Shown: positions 24,071 through 32,895 of the stretch, piece after piece | How the letters are laid out: each line of letters begins with the position of its first letter | Numbering within the stretch: position 1 is the stretch's first letter | Source: Kiloniellaceae bacterium | GTDB lineage: Bacteria > Pseudomonadota > Alphaproteobacteria > Kiloniellales > J153 | DNA: 64,000 nt | Assembly (NCBI GenBank): GCA_021776175.1 | Contig: JAJFGJ010000032.1 | Location: 105,838-169,837, forward strand | Direction of reading: 5' to 3' | The notes under the pieces: generated by a model | Told to the model about the DNA's origin: nothing | Databases searched by the model: none | The model's input: the letters and a program-made list of their open reading frames with translations, nothing else | Program-made: the position numbers and the translations under genes

Positions 24071-24675
24071 GCGAGTCCATCGGACGCCGGGATTTGTTCA
24101 GGATCGGCGGCAAGAAGGTGGCCGAGAGCGCCTCGCACCTCGCCACCGCCGAGGTAGCCAATCGGGCGCCCGGATGGATTCGCCCTCCCTTCGCTCTCGA
24201 CGAGTTGGACTTCCTGCTGCGCTGCACCCGCTGCGACAAGTGCCTGGAGGCCTGCCCCCACGATGTGCTGTTCGCCTTGCCGGCACGCACGGGACACCAT
24301 GCGGCCGGCACGCCGGCGATGAATTTACTGCAAAAGGGTTGCCATATGTGCGCCGGCTGGCCCTGTGCCGCCGCGTGCGAGTCGGAAGCCCTTAAGTTGC
24401 CCGAGGCGGGCGTGGACCGGCCGCCTGACCCGCCGAAATTCGCCGTGGCGAAAATCGACCAAACGGCCTGCCTGCCATATTCAGGCCCGGAATGCGGCGC
24501 CTGCGCCGGTTCCTGTCCGGTCCCGGGGGCACTCAATTGGGAAGGCGGGGTCCGGCCGGTCATCGACCGGGAAAGATGCACCGGTTGCGCGCTGTGCCGG
24601 GAGGCCTGCATCGCCGATCCCAAGGCAATCCGGATTTCCGCCCTCGATCCCGCCGGCAAGATCGCGGCCGCTTAA
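24067..24675 (+). CDS. napF: NapF-like cytoplasmic ferredoxin
   Basis: It starts with GTG, overlapping the previous stop as GTGA. The 202 residues begin SIGRRDLFRIGG, a NapF-type N-terminus, and carry cysteine clusters CTRCDKCLEACP, CHMCAGWPCAAAC, CGACAGSCP and CTGCALCREAC. NapF is a cytoplasmic protein linked to maturation of NapA. With no NapD seen here, it may be the only Nap-specific maturation factor in the operon. The CxxCxxxPCxxxC spacing of the second cluster is typical of the family. Confidence 0.75.
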   Translation: MSESIGRRDLFRIGGKKVAESASHLATAEVANRAPGWIRPPFALDELDFLLRCTRCDKCLEACPHDVLFALPARTGHHAAGTPAMNLLQKGCHMCAGWPCAAACESEALKLPEAGVDRPPDPPKFAVAKIDQTACLPYSGPECGACAGSCPVPGALNWEGGVRPVIDRERCTGCALCREACIADPKAIRISALDPAGKIAAA

Positions 24676-26813
24676 TGGAACCGGCGCGGCGCCGATTCGG
24701 AATTCTCCAGCTATCTAAATTGGCATTGGCGGTCTTGTGGCTGGGTGTATTCATGGTACCGCCGGCCACGGCCGGCCGCCTCGCGGATTCGACCAGCCCC
24801 TATCTGTTGCTGCACGCGGACGACGAGATCGACTGGCATCCATGGGACACGCAAGCGCTTGCCCTGGCGCGGCGGGAGAATAAGCCGATCTTTCTCTCTA
24901 TCGGTTATGCTTCCTGCCATTGGTGTCACGCGATGGCGCGCGAGACCTTCGCCGACGGGCGCGCGATAAAAATTCTCAACGAGCACTTCATCAGTATCCT
25001 GGTCGACCGCGAGGAACGCCCCGACCTGGACAATCACTTCATGGCGATCATGTCTGCCATGCTGGGTTACAGCGGATCGCCGGCGAATTTTTTCCTGACC
25101 CCGGACGGGACGCCATTGTTCGCCGCCGGTTACCTGGGGCCCGAGGCGGAATACGGCAAGCAGGGCTTCGTCGCGGTCGCGACAACCATGGCCGGGGAGT
25201 GGGCCGGGAACCGCGCGGAAATTCTGGCCGACGCCGCCGATATCCGCGAACAGATGCGGGCCATGGCGGCGCCGGCCCCCTCCGGTGCCGCGCGCGGCGA
25301 AACCGACCCGCGCGCGGCCGCCGCCGAGGTATGGTCCAGCAGATTCGACAAGACCTATGGCGGTTTCGGCGGCGGGCCGAAATTCCCACGCCCCAACGTC
25401 CTGTCCTTTCTTCTCCACCACGGCGTTCGGCGCGGCGACCAGGCGTTGCTCGAGAACGTCTTCTGGACTCTGGACCGCATGGCGGCGGGCGGTGTGCGCG
25501 ATCAACTGGGCGGCGCCTTTCACCGCTATGCGGTGGACCGGTTCTGGCAGACGCCCCATTTCGAGATCATGCTCGACGAGAACGCCATCTTGGCGCGCCT
25601 CTATCTCGAAGCCTTTCAGGCGGTGGGGGAGCCGCGTTACGCCGCCGTGGCCCGGGCTATCCTGGACGACCTCCTGGCCCGCTTCCGCCTGGACGATGGC
25701 GGCTTCGCCTCGGCCCTCGATTCCGAAAGCGAACACCGGGACGGCTACTACTACACCTGGAGCGCGCAAGAAGTGCGGTCCGTCCTCGGTGAGCCCTTGG
25801 CGGCCCGTTTTATCGCGGCCTACCTGGACGAGGCCCATGGCCTGGCCGGGGGGCGGAGCGTTCTGCGTCTGCTAGGCGAACCGGAGCGCCTGCTGGAAAC
25901 CCAGGAACGGCTCCGCGATGCCCGGTCGCGCTTGATCGCGGCGCGCGCCGCGCGGGTTCCGCCGCCGCGCGACGACAAGCGCCTCACCTCCTGGAATGCC
26001 CTTGCCGTTAGCGCCTTCGCCAAGGCGGCGCGGGTGCTGGACGACGAGCGCTATCTGGAGGCGGCGAAAGCCGGAATCGGGCCCCTTCTCGATCTCGCCG
26101 GCACGCGCCTGACCCACAGCAGCCGGGCCGGCAAGACGGCCGGGGCGGTGTTCCTCGACGACTACGCATTTTTGGTGGCGGCGCTGCTCGATCTCTACGA
26201 AACGGACTTCGATGTCCGGCATCTCCATGACGCGCGGCGGCTGATGACTGAAACGATTGGGCTTTTCCAGGCCATACCGGGCGAGGCATTCCGGTTCACG
26301 CCGCTTGGCCAGACTTCTGGCATCCCGGCCCGCACCGTGCTCGACGAAGAGAATATTCCATCGGGCAACGCCGCCGCGCTGATCGCCTTGCATCGCCTGA
26401 GCCTATTCGGCGGCGGGGCGGCTTTAGAAAAGCAGGCCCACGCCATCCTAACGAGCCTGGGCCGCTATCTCGAAACCTCGGCGCCACGGGCCACCGGCTT
26501 GCTCGGCGCGCTCTATTTCCGGCCCGATAGCGCGCGTGAAATCGTAATCGTCGGCGATACTAACGATGCGCGTACCCGGCTGCTTCTGGCCGAAATCAAC
26601 AAACGGTTGCTGATCGGCACGGTCGTGGCGGCGATCGCACCGGGCGCCCCCAGCGATAACGCGGATTGGCTATTGCTCGCCGGGCGCCCCTTGCTCAACG
26701 GCAACCCCACGGCCTATGTCTGCAAGAACCGGATATGCGATCTGCCGGTCGATACGCCGGCGGCCCTGGGCGCCCGCCTGGACAGCCTCGTCCATCCGAA
26801 GACGGCGCCGTGA
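24675..26813 (+). CDS. DUF255 / YyaL-type protein with thioredoxin-like domain
   Basis: The ATG at 24675 overlaps the upstream stop (TAATG) and yields 712 residues. An N-terminal hydrophobic segment (about 14-33) suggests export or anchoring. A thioredoxin-like domain follows, with SIGYASCHWCHAMARE (CxxC near 80-85), the DUF255/SPATA20 signature. The rest (about 190-620) is an alpha/alpha six-barrel resembling the N-acylglucosamine epimerase fold (KFPRPNVLSFLL, GGAFHRYAVDRFWQTPHFE). Most family members lack an obvious signal, so the hydrophobic N-terminus and the position at the end of a Nap operon are notable. Biochemical role unknown. Confidence 0.75.
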   Translation: MEPARRRFGILQLSKLALAVLWLGVFMVPPATAGRLADSTSPYLLLHADDEIDWHPWDTQALALARRENKPIFLSIGYASCHWCHAMARETFADGRAIKILNEHFISILVDREERPDLDNHFMAIMSAMLGYSGSPANFFLTPDGTPLFAAGYLGPEAEYGKQGFVAVATTMAGEWAGNRAEILADAADIREQMRAMAAPAPSGAARGETDPRAAAAEVWSSRFDKTYGGFGGGPKFPRPNVLSFLLHHGVRRGDQALLENVFWTLDRMAAGGVRDQLGGAFHRYAVDRFWQTPHFEIMLDENAILARLYLEAFQAVGEPRYAAVARAILDDLLARFRLDDGGFASALDSESEHRDGYYYTWSAQEVRSVLGEPLAARFIAAYLDEAHGLAGGRSVLRLLGEPERLLETQERLRDARSRLIAARAARVPPPRDDKRLTSWNALAVSAFAKAARVLDDERYLEAAKAGIGPLLDLAGTRLTHSSRAGKTAGAVFLDDYAFLVAALLDLYETDFDVRHLHDARRLMTETIGLFQAIPGEAFRFTPLGQTSGIPARTVLDEENIPSGNAAALIALHRLSLFGGGAALEKQAHAILTSLGRYLETSAPRATGLLGALYFRPDSAREIVIVGDTNDARTRLLLAEINKRLLIGTVVAAIAPGAPSDNADWLLLAGRPLLNGNPTAYVCKNRICDLPVDTPAALGARLDSLVHPKTAP

Positions 26814-26837
26814 CCTCGACCGCGTGACCCGATGTTT

Positions 26838-26863
26838 GCCGGAGAATGTCTCGGTTCTCCGGC
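26838..26863. terminator. Stem-loop between convergent genes
   Basis: GCCGGAGAA (26838-26846) pairs perfectly with TTCTCCGGC (26855-26863) around an 8-base loop. It is the main structure in the 78-base gap between the DUF255 gene and the convergent BioY gene. A weak T-rich stretch (TTAGTTGTC) follows on the plus strand. It probably ends transcription for one or both operons. Confidence 0.55.
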
Positions 26864-26891
26864 GGCTTAGTTGTCAAGGCGCCGCGCGAGT

Positions 26892-27488
26892 CTAGCCTCG
26901 CCGTAAGAGCTTCCAGATCGCCGGAAAGACCGCCGCGGCGAGGGCCAGCTTCACCAGATCGCCGAGCAGGAACGGCGTCAAGCCCCAGGCAAGGACCGGC
27001 TTGTCCCAGCCCACGAGCGCGCCCAGCCACAAGAGGCCCGGCACATAGATGACAAGGTTTCCGATCGCCATCGCCGCCGCCGTCTTCGAAACGCTACGAT
27101 CCCAGCCGCTTTCGGCGAGCCAGCCACAGACCGCCGTGGCCAAGACGAACCCAATCAGGTAGCCGCCGGTTGGGCCAAACATGTAGGCCAGGCCGATGCC
27201 TTTCTCCGGCGTGCCCGCGAAGACCGGCAGGCCGAAGGCGCCCTCGGCCAGATAGAGCAGAAGCGTCGCCGTGCCCAGGCGCCAGCCATAAGCCATGCCG
27301 ATGGCGAGAACCATGAAGGTCTGCATGGTCATGGGCACCGGATAGAACGGGATCTGGACCTTCGCCGAGGCCCAGAGGAGGACGCTGCCAAGAATTGCCA
27401 GGATTGTGTTGCGCAGCAAGGCGCCGGCCCTATGCGACGGCCAGGCGACGTTCGCGAGTGTGGGATAGGTCATTGTGTGTTGGGTCAT
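26892..27488 (-). CDS. bioY: BioY biotin importer S component
   Basis: The 198-residue membrane protein has about six helices and the BioY pattern: YPVPMTMQTFMVL near the N-terminus, AEGAFGLPVFAG, and GPTGGYLIGFVLA in the middle. It is the substrate-binding subunit of an ECF-type biotin importer, and no BioM or BioN gene is nearby. It is the last gene of an operon that contains a biotin carboxylase and a biotin carrier protein, which explains the need for biotin. Confidence 0.85.
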   Translation of the reverse strand: MTQHTMTYPTLANVAWPSHRAGALLRNTILAILGSVLLWASAKVQIPFYPVPMTMQTFMVLAIGMAYGWRLGTATLLLYLAEGAFGLPVFAGTPEKGIGLAYMFGPTGGYLIGFVLATAVCGWLAESGWDRSVSKTAAAMAIGNLVIYVPGLLWLGALVGWDKPVLAWGLTPFLLGDLVKLALAAAVFPAIWKLLRRG

Positions 27489-27555
27489 GGTTTCTCTCTT
27501 TGTTGCGTCATGCGGCCACCGGCGGAGACAGGCGGTCCCCTAGCGATCCTTGATA

Positions 27556-28527
27556 CTAATCGAGCGCCGACCGGATCTTGTCCAGCAGGGCCCGGCGGTC
27601 GTGACGGGCCGCGAGCGCCGCCGCCATATCGACGGAGACGAACCTGGTCGGTGTGTGCGGCTGTAGCTGCCCGATCAGATCCATGTCGGCGGAAATCACG
27701 GTCCCGATCATGAAATAGCCGCCGCCGGACACGGCGTCGCGGTGCAAAACGATGGGCTCGGTTCCCCCCGGCACCTGGATCGAGCCATAGGGATAGCAGC
27801 TATCGACAATATTGGATGGGTCCGAACCGGCCCCGAAAGGCGGCTCCCGGTCGACGAACTCCAGCGGGTGGCCATTTTGGAAACGGTATCCGATGCGGTC
27901 CGCCTCCAGCGCGACCTTCCAGGTGTCCTCGAAGAACCCGCGCCGCGAGGCCTCGGTGATGCGGTGCCAATAGAGGCCGGGCATCGCACGCAACTCGGCC
28001 GGGGAGCCGGGCATGCGGCGCAACTCCGCCGGGACAACGCGCCCTTCGGCTGCGGCGGGTGCGGCGCCGACCGGCAACTCATCGCCGGCCAGCAGGTTAC
28101 GGCCCTCGAACCCGCCAAGAGCGCCGAGGGTATAGGTCGAGCGGCTGCCGAGAGCCAAGGGAACGTCGATGCCGCCCGAAACCGCGATATAGGCGCGTGC
28201 CCCGCCCTTGAGATATTCGAAGCTCAGAACCTGACCGGCTCTGATGGCGAAAGAAGTCCAGGTCGCGCGAGGGTCGCCGTCAACCTTGGGCGGTAGATCG
28301 GCGCCCGTGACGGCGACCATGGCGTCCTGTGTGAACTCCAGCTCCGGCCCCAGAAAGACCGCTTCCAGTACCGCCGCCCCCTCGTCGTTGCCAACCAGCA
28401 TGTTGGCGGCGCGCAGGGCGAAGCGATCCATGCCCCCGGATATGGGAATACCGAGGTGGTAGTACCCAGGGCGGCCGAGGTCTTGCACGGATGTCGCAAG
28501 CCCGGGAGAATTGACTTTAATCGCCAT
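27556..28527 (-). CDS. pxpC: 5-oxoprolinase subunit C / carboxyltransferase domain protein
   Basis: The ATG at 28527 gives 323 residues. The protein matches the urea-amidolyase/KipA family: VNSPGLATSVQDLGRPGYYHLGIP and SGGMDRFALRAANMLVGN at the start, VSGGIDVPLALGSRSTYTLGALGG in the middle. With PxpB it makes the catalytic carboxyltransferase-like part. Its start overlaps the pxpB stop by 11 bases. The ABC importer, PxpA, carrier protein and biotin carboxylase lie upstream in the same operon. Confidence 0.8.
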   Translation of the reverse strand: MAIKVNSPGLATSVQDLGRPGYYHLGIPISGGMDRFALRAANMLVGNDEGAAVLEAVFLGPELEFTQDAMVAVTGADLPPKVDGDPRATWTSFAIRAGQVLSFEYLKGGARAYIAVSGGIDVPLALGSRSTYTLGALGGFEGRNLLAGDELPVGAAPAAAEGRVVPAELRRMPGSPAELRAMPGLYWHRITEASRRGFFEDTWKVALEADRIGYRFQNGHPLEFVDREPPFGAGSDPSNIVDSCYPYGSIQVPGGTEPIVLHRDAVSGGGYFMIGTVISADMDLIGQLQPHTPTRFVSVDMAAALAARHDRRALLDKIRSALD

Positions 28528-29392
28528 GGAGAGCCTCCCCGATCTTCGCGTTGTAGCCATCGATATCAGCCTGGAATTCTTCCAGGGAGAAAGTGAATTC
28601 GCGCACTCTTGGCGCGTAGCGTCCGGCCTCGACCTCGGCGACGTCCTTGTCGTAGGTGGCACGGTCGATGGGTTTGAATTTGACGATATCGCCGGGCTTG
28701 AAGAAGACCATGAAGTCGCGCAGGTAACTGGTTTCCTGCTTCGGGTCGAAAATCGGCATGGGCGTGATGCCGAACATCTGATAGCCCCCGGCACCGCGCA
28801 CCGAATAAATACAGGCGAAACAACCGCCGTATCCGACGGTCAACTTCGGCGTATCGGTCCGGGGCCGCAAGTATTTCGGCACCTCGATTTGCCGAGGCCT
28901 GTCGACCATCTGGTACATAAAGGGCAGGCCGGCGACGAAGCCGACCATGCTCACGAACCAGGGCGCGCCGGAATGAGCCTCGATGAAGGCATCGACGGAA
29001 TCGAAGTTATTGATCCGCGCGGCGTATTCCAGATCCGTGCCGTTCGGATCCTGATGGCGTTCGCGAAAACGCATCAGTGTCTCATGGGTCCAGGGGTCGT
29101 TGTATAAGACCGGGACCTCTATGATCCGGGTCGACAAGACAGCCTCCACCTCGTCGGCCGCGGACTCGAGGCTTTGGATTTTCGCGAGCAGATCGTCGGG
29201 GCCGATCACGTCGGGATCGAACTTGATCTGACACGAGGCGTTGGCCGGGCAAATCTCGGTCACGCCCTCGATTTGGCTCTCGCGGACCGCTTTGGTTATG
29301 GACAAGCTTTTAAAGAACGCTTCAAGCGACATCTCTTCGTCGACTTCGACGAAGATATGTTCGTCGCCACCAAAGGAGTATCGGGGTTTCAT
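28517..29392 (-). CDS. pxpB: 5-oxoprolinase subunit B / KipI-type carboxyltransferase domain protein
   Basis: The 291-residue protein shows the PxpB/KipI pattern: GGDEHIFVEVDEEMSLEAFF at the N-terminus, IIEVPVLYND and GFVAGLPFMYQM in the middle, and the GYGGCFACIYSVRGAGGYQM motif. It is longer than typical KipI (about 220-240 residues) because of extra residues around 110-150 and at the C-terminus. This form resembles the biotin-dependent carboxyltransferase variants. It acts as a heterodimer with PxpC in the cytoplasm. Confidence 0.8.
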   Translation of the reverse strand: MKPRYSFGGDEHIFVEVDEEMSLEAFFKSLSITKAVRESQIEGVTEICPANASCQIKFDPDVIGPDDLLAKIQSLESAADEVEAVLSTRIIEVPVLYNDPWTHETLMRFRERHQDPNGTDLEYAARINNFDSVDAFIEAHSGAPWFVSMVGFVAGLPFMYQMVDRPRQIEVPKYLRPRTDTPKLTVGYGGCFACIYSVRGAGGYQMFGITPMPIFDPKQETSYLRDFMVFFKPGDIVKFKPIDRATYDKDVAEVEAGRYAPRVREFTFSLEEFQADIDGYNAKIGEALHGD

Positions 29393-29417
29393 ATGTGATC
29401 GCCTCCTCGCATCTTGC

Positions 29418-30776
29418 CTAGCTCAATGGATTACGCTCGAGCCACTGCTCGAGAAATCTAGTGTGGAAGTTCGCAGCGCGCACGTCTTCATCGACCGCCA
29501 GCGCTTGATGCAAGGATTTCGTGGTTTTCAGGCCTGAAATCTCGAGCTCTTCCAGCGCCCCCGCCAAGCGGCGAAGCGCACTCTCGCGCGAATCGTCCCA
29601 GACGATCAGCTTGCCCAGCAGAGAATCGTAGAAGGGGGGAACCGTGCAGCCTGGATACAACAGGGTGTCGAAGCGTACTCCCGGCCCGCCCGGCACCATG
29701 AGAGCCTCTATGGCGCCAGGTGCCGGCATGAAGCCGTTGGCCGGATCCTCGGCATTTATCCGGCATTCGATGGCGTGGCCGTTCAGGTGGATATCTTCCT
29801 GGCGCAGCCGCAGAGGTTCTCCCTGGGCGATTCGAATCATTTCCCGCACCAAGTCGACCCCGGTGATGAATTCGGTTACCGGGTGTTCCACCTGTATCCG
29901 GGTGTTCATCTCCAGGAAATAGAATTCCTTGGTCGCATCGTCGTAGAGAAATTCCAGCGTCCCGGCGCCGCGATAGTTGACGGAACGCGCGAGCGACACC
30001 GCGGCGGCGCAGAGTTTCCGGCGGATATCGCCCGGCAGTGTCACCGCCGGCGCCTCTTCCCAGACTTTCTGGCGGCGGCGCTGCAGCGAGCATTCGCGCT
30101 CGAAGAAGTGTACGGCCCGTTCGCCGTCTCCCAGGATCTGAATTTCGATGTGGCGGGCTTTTTCGATCAGCTTCTCGATATAGATCCCGCCATCGCCGAA
30201 TGCCGATTTGGCCTCGGCGCTGGCCTGGGGCGCCAAGCGGTCGAATTCCGCCTGGTCGTTGGCGACGCGTATGCCCCGCCCGCCGCCGCCGGCGGTGGCC
30301 TTGATAAGGACCGGGAAACCGATGCCTTTCGCCAGCTCATGCGCCGCCGCCGGATCGTCGATGCGGCCGGGACTGCCCGGCACGGTCGGGACCCCAGCCT
30401 TGGCCGCGGCCTCGCGCGCCGCGACCTTGTCGCCCAGAAGCCTGATGGTGGCGCCCCTGGGGCCAACGAAGGTAAGCCCGGCCGATTCCACGGCATCCGC
30501 GAAGTCGGCATTCTCGGCCAGGAATCCGTATCCGGGGTGTACGGCATCGGCGCCGGTCTCGCGCGCGGCGGACAGAATCGCCTCGATGTTCAGGTAGGAC
30601 TTGGCGGCCGCCGGCGGACCGATCTCAACGGACCCGTCCGCGAGCTTGACCGCGAGCGAGTCCGCGTCGGCCTGGCTGTAGACCTGGGTAGTGCGAATCC
30701 CCAACTCGCGCGCCGCGCGAACGATCCGCACGGCGATCTCGCCACGATTGGCGATAAGCAGGTTGCCCATGGCCAT
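29418..30776 (-). CDS. accC: Biotin carboxylase subunit
   Basis: The 452-residue protein is a full-length biotin carboxylase: LLIANRGEIAVRIVRAA at the start, ATP-grasp glycine loop KATAGGGGRGIRVA (about 160-173), and the catalytic EMNTRIQVEHPVTE segment. It uses ATP and bicarbonate to carboxylate biotin on the carrier protein encoded 18 bases upstream. Placement next to PxpA/B/C genes means it probably serves that complex and is not the housekeeping acetyl-CoA carboxylase copy. Confidence 0.85.
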   Translation of the reverse strand: MAMGNLLIANRGEIAVRIVRAARELGIRTTQVYSQADADSLAVKLADGSVEIGPPAAAKSYLNIEAILSAARETGADAVHPGYGFLAENADFADAVESAGLTFVGPRGATIRLLGDKVAAREAAAKAGVPTVPGSPGRIDDPAAAHELAKGIGFPVLIKATAGGGGRGIRVANDQAEFDRLAPQASAEAKSAFGDGGIYIEKLIEKARHIEIQILGDGERAVHFFERECSLQRRRQKVWEEAPAVTLPGDIRRKLCAAAVSLARSVNYRGAGTLEFLYDDATKEFYFLEMNTRIQVEHPVTEFITGVDLVREMIRIAQGEPLRLRQEDIHLNGHAIECRINAEDPANGFMPAPGAIEALMVPGGPGVRFDTLLYPGCTVPPFYDSLLGKLIVWDDSRESALRRLAGALEELEISGLKTTKSLHQALAVDEDVRAANFHTRFLEQWLERNPLS

Positions 30777-30794
30777 GACCGGTCGCGACCCTGG

Positions 30795-31037
30795 TTAGCC
30801 GTCGATTTCGACGAGCGGTTGTCCGGCCATGACCGGGTCTTCATTGTCGACCAGGAACTTCGCCACCGTGCCGGAAAAATCGGTCTTGATCTCGTGGAAA
30901 GACTTCATGACTTCCACAAGCCCGATCGCTTCGCCGGCGGCGACTTGATCGCCCTCCTCCTTGTACGGCGGCTGATCGGGCGCCGGTTTTCTGTAGAACG
31001 TGCCCGGAACCGGGGAAAGAACCTGCTTATTTGCCAT
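30795..31037 (-). CDS. accB: Small biotin carboxyl carrier protein
   Basis: This 80-residue protein is only the biotinyl domain: VLSPVPGTFYRKPAPD...YKEEGDQVAAGEAIGLVEVMKSFHEIKTDFSGTVAKF. The biotin lysine is K45 in EVMKS, where the usual motif is AMKM. It lacks the Pro/Ala-rich N-terminal region of housekeeping AccB, which is about 150 residues. It is cytoplasmic and is loaded by the biotin carboxylase next to it. Confidence 0.85.
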   Translation of the reverse strand: MANKQVLSPVPGTFYRKPAPDQPPYKEEGDQVAAGEAIGLVEVMKSFHEIKTDFSGTVAKFLVDNEDPVMAGQPLVEIDG

Positions 31038-31107
31038 GAATAACCCTCTCTTGCGTCTTTGTTGTCAGTTCCACCACACTAGATGCTCATAGCTTTCGCG
31101 CGCCGGG

Positions 31108-31857
31108 TCAAACCGCTTCTCCCAGATAGGGCTTGATGGCCTCGCGCACGGCCTGGGCGACCTCGATCGCGTTGGGTGTATCCGAATGCACGCATATGCA
31201 GTCCGATCCAACCTCGACGTCAACGCCGTTGATCGACTTCGCCTTGCCTTCCTCGATCGCCCGCAGGCAGCGTTCGGCCGCCGTCCCGGGATCGACCGGA
31301 TCGTGTTCACGGGTGATGATCAGGCTGCCGTCGTCGTTGTAGTCGAGGTCGGCGTAGAACTCGGCGATAAAGCGGTGACCGCGCTCGGTGTAAATCTTTT
31401 CGTGCAGCGTGTTCTTCATGCCGAATAGCGGCACGCCGAAAATATCGGCGGCGTCGCAGACCGCGTGGGCGGCCTCCCGGTCATGCGCCGACATGCCGTA
31501 GAGGGCGCCATGGGGCTTGATGTGGTTGAGCTCCATCCCCTCGGCCTTGAGAAACCCCATGAGCGCGCCGACTTGGTAGACGATGATGTTGGCCAGTTCT
31601 TGCCGGCCGATCTTCATCGCGCGGCGTCCGAAACCCTGCAGGTCCGGCAGCGAGGGGTGGGCGCCGACACGCACGCCGTTGGCCTTGGCTAGGCGCACGG
31701 TCGCGCTCATATGATTCGGGTCCGAACCATGGAAGCCGCAGGCGACGTTCGCCACCGAGATGAGCGGCATCATCTTCGCGTCCTCGCCCATCTTGTAGAG
31801 ACCGAAGCTCTCGCCCATGTCGCAATTCATCGCGGTTGTCAGCGTCCGATCCTCCAT
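31108..31857 (-). CDS. pxpA: 5-oxoprolinase subunit A (LamB/YcsF family)
   Basis: The 249-residue protein has the family signatures MNCDMGESFGLYKMG, VANVACGFHGSDPN and HIKPHGALYG. PxpA works with PxpB and PxpC in ATP-dependent opening of 5-oxoproline, and relatives act on other lactams. It begins 33 bases after the stop of the ABC permease gene, so transporter and enzyme are likely on one message. Confidence 0.85.
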   Translation of the reverse strand: MEDRTLTTAMNCDMGESFGLYKMGEDAKMMPLISVANVACGFHGSDPNHMSATVRLAKANGVRVGAHPSLPDLQGFGRRAMKIGRQELANIIVYQVGALMGFLKAEGMELNHIKPHGALYGMSAHDREAAHAVCDAADIFGVPLFGMKNTLHEKIYTERGHRFIAEFYADLDYNDDGSLIITREHDPVDPGTAAERCLRAIEEGKAKSINGVDVEVGSDCICVHSDTPNAIEVAQAVREAIKPYLGEAV

Positions 31858-31890
31858 TCCAAGACTATCGATGCCGCGCGCTTCATGGTG

Positions 31891-32895
31891 TCAGTCCCGA
31901 AGGTTGGCGATGTAGCGCAAGCGGAACTGGTCCGCCACGACGGCGAGAATGAGCAGGGCGCCAATTACCACCGTCTGGAGATAGGATTCGATGCGCGCGA
32001 GGTTCATACCGTTCTGAACAAGCCCGATGAACAGGGCGCCCATAACCACGCTTTCAAGCCGGCCCACGCCGCCACGCAGGCTGACGCCCGCGATGACACA
32101 GGCCGCGATCGACTCGAGCGGCATGCTCGCGCCGATGTTGGCCTCGCCCGTGTCGAGCCGCGCGGTCAGCAGTATGCCCGAAATCGACGCCATGGCACCG
32201 CAGAGCACGTAGGCCAGAAACAGTGTCAGCTTGGTGTTGATGCCGGACAGGCGCGCGGCCTTGATGTTGCCGCCGACGGCATAAAAATAGCGCCCGAGCC
32301 GAGTCCAGTTGACCACGAAGTAAAGGATCGCGATCAGGATAACGGTGACCAGAATTGGCGTCGGCACGCCAAGCAACGATCCGAAGCCGAAGGTATCGCC
32401 GAATTGCATGGGCATGCCATAGACCGGAACCCCGCCCGTCAAATAGAGGGCGATGCCGAAGCCGACCGAGGCCATGCCCAGGCTCATCATGAAGGGCGAC
32501 ACGTTGAAAACCGAGACGCCGATCCCGTTGACGGCCCCAATCGCCGTTCCCGCCGCGATGCCCGCCAGTATCCCAATCAAGATCGACAAGGCCACGGCAT
32601 CCGGCATGGCGGCGTAGGCTCCGGCCATGGCCGAGGCGCCGACGACGGAAGTCAGCGCCAGGATGGTTCCGACCGACAGATCGAAGCCGCCTGTCAGAAG
32701 GGCGAACATCTGACCCATGGACACGAGCGTCAAATAGGTCGACTGACGCACGACGTTGAGCATGTTACGCCCGGTCAGGAAGTTATCCGACATGAGCGTG
32801 AATACGATCATCGCGATCATCAACAGGAACGGCAGGACGCCCAGACGCACGAAGGCGAGCTGAGCCCAATGTGTCGCCGTCCGGTTCGCGGTCAC
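31891..32895 (-). CDS. Ribose-type ABC transporter permease
   Basis: Translation probably starts at GTG 32895, which overlaps the ATPase stop (GTGA). A longer reading has no membrane-protein character in its first 56 residues. The 334-residue protein has about nine helices and the RbsC-family segments GGFDLSVGTILALTSVVGA, GAVNGIGVSVFNVSPFMMSLG and IAACVIAGVSLRGGVGRLES. It forms the homodimeric channel of the importer. Confidence 0.85.
   Translation of the reverse strand: MTANRTATHWAQLAFVRLGVLPFLLMIAMIVFTLMSDNFLTGRNMLNVVRQSTYLTLVSMGQMFALLTGGFDLSVGTILALTSVVGASAMAGAYAAMPDAVALSILIGILAGIAAGTAIGAVNGIGVSVFNVSPFMMSLGMASVGFGIALYLTGGVPVYGMPMQFGDTFGFGSLLGVPTPILVTVILIAILYFVVNWTRLGRYFYAVGGNIKAARLSGINTKLTLFLAYVLCGAMASISGILLTARLDTGEANIGASMPLESIAACVIAGVSLRGGVGRLESVVMGALFIGLVQNGMNLARIESYLQTVVIGALLILAVVADQFRLRYIANLRD

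Noticed and set aside
29418..31037. Housekeeping acetyl-CoA carboxylase accBC
   Set aside because: The carrier is only 80 residues with an EVMKS site and both genes are embedded in a pxp operon.
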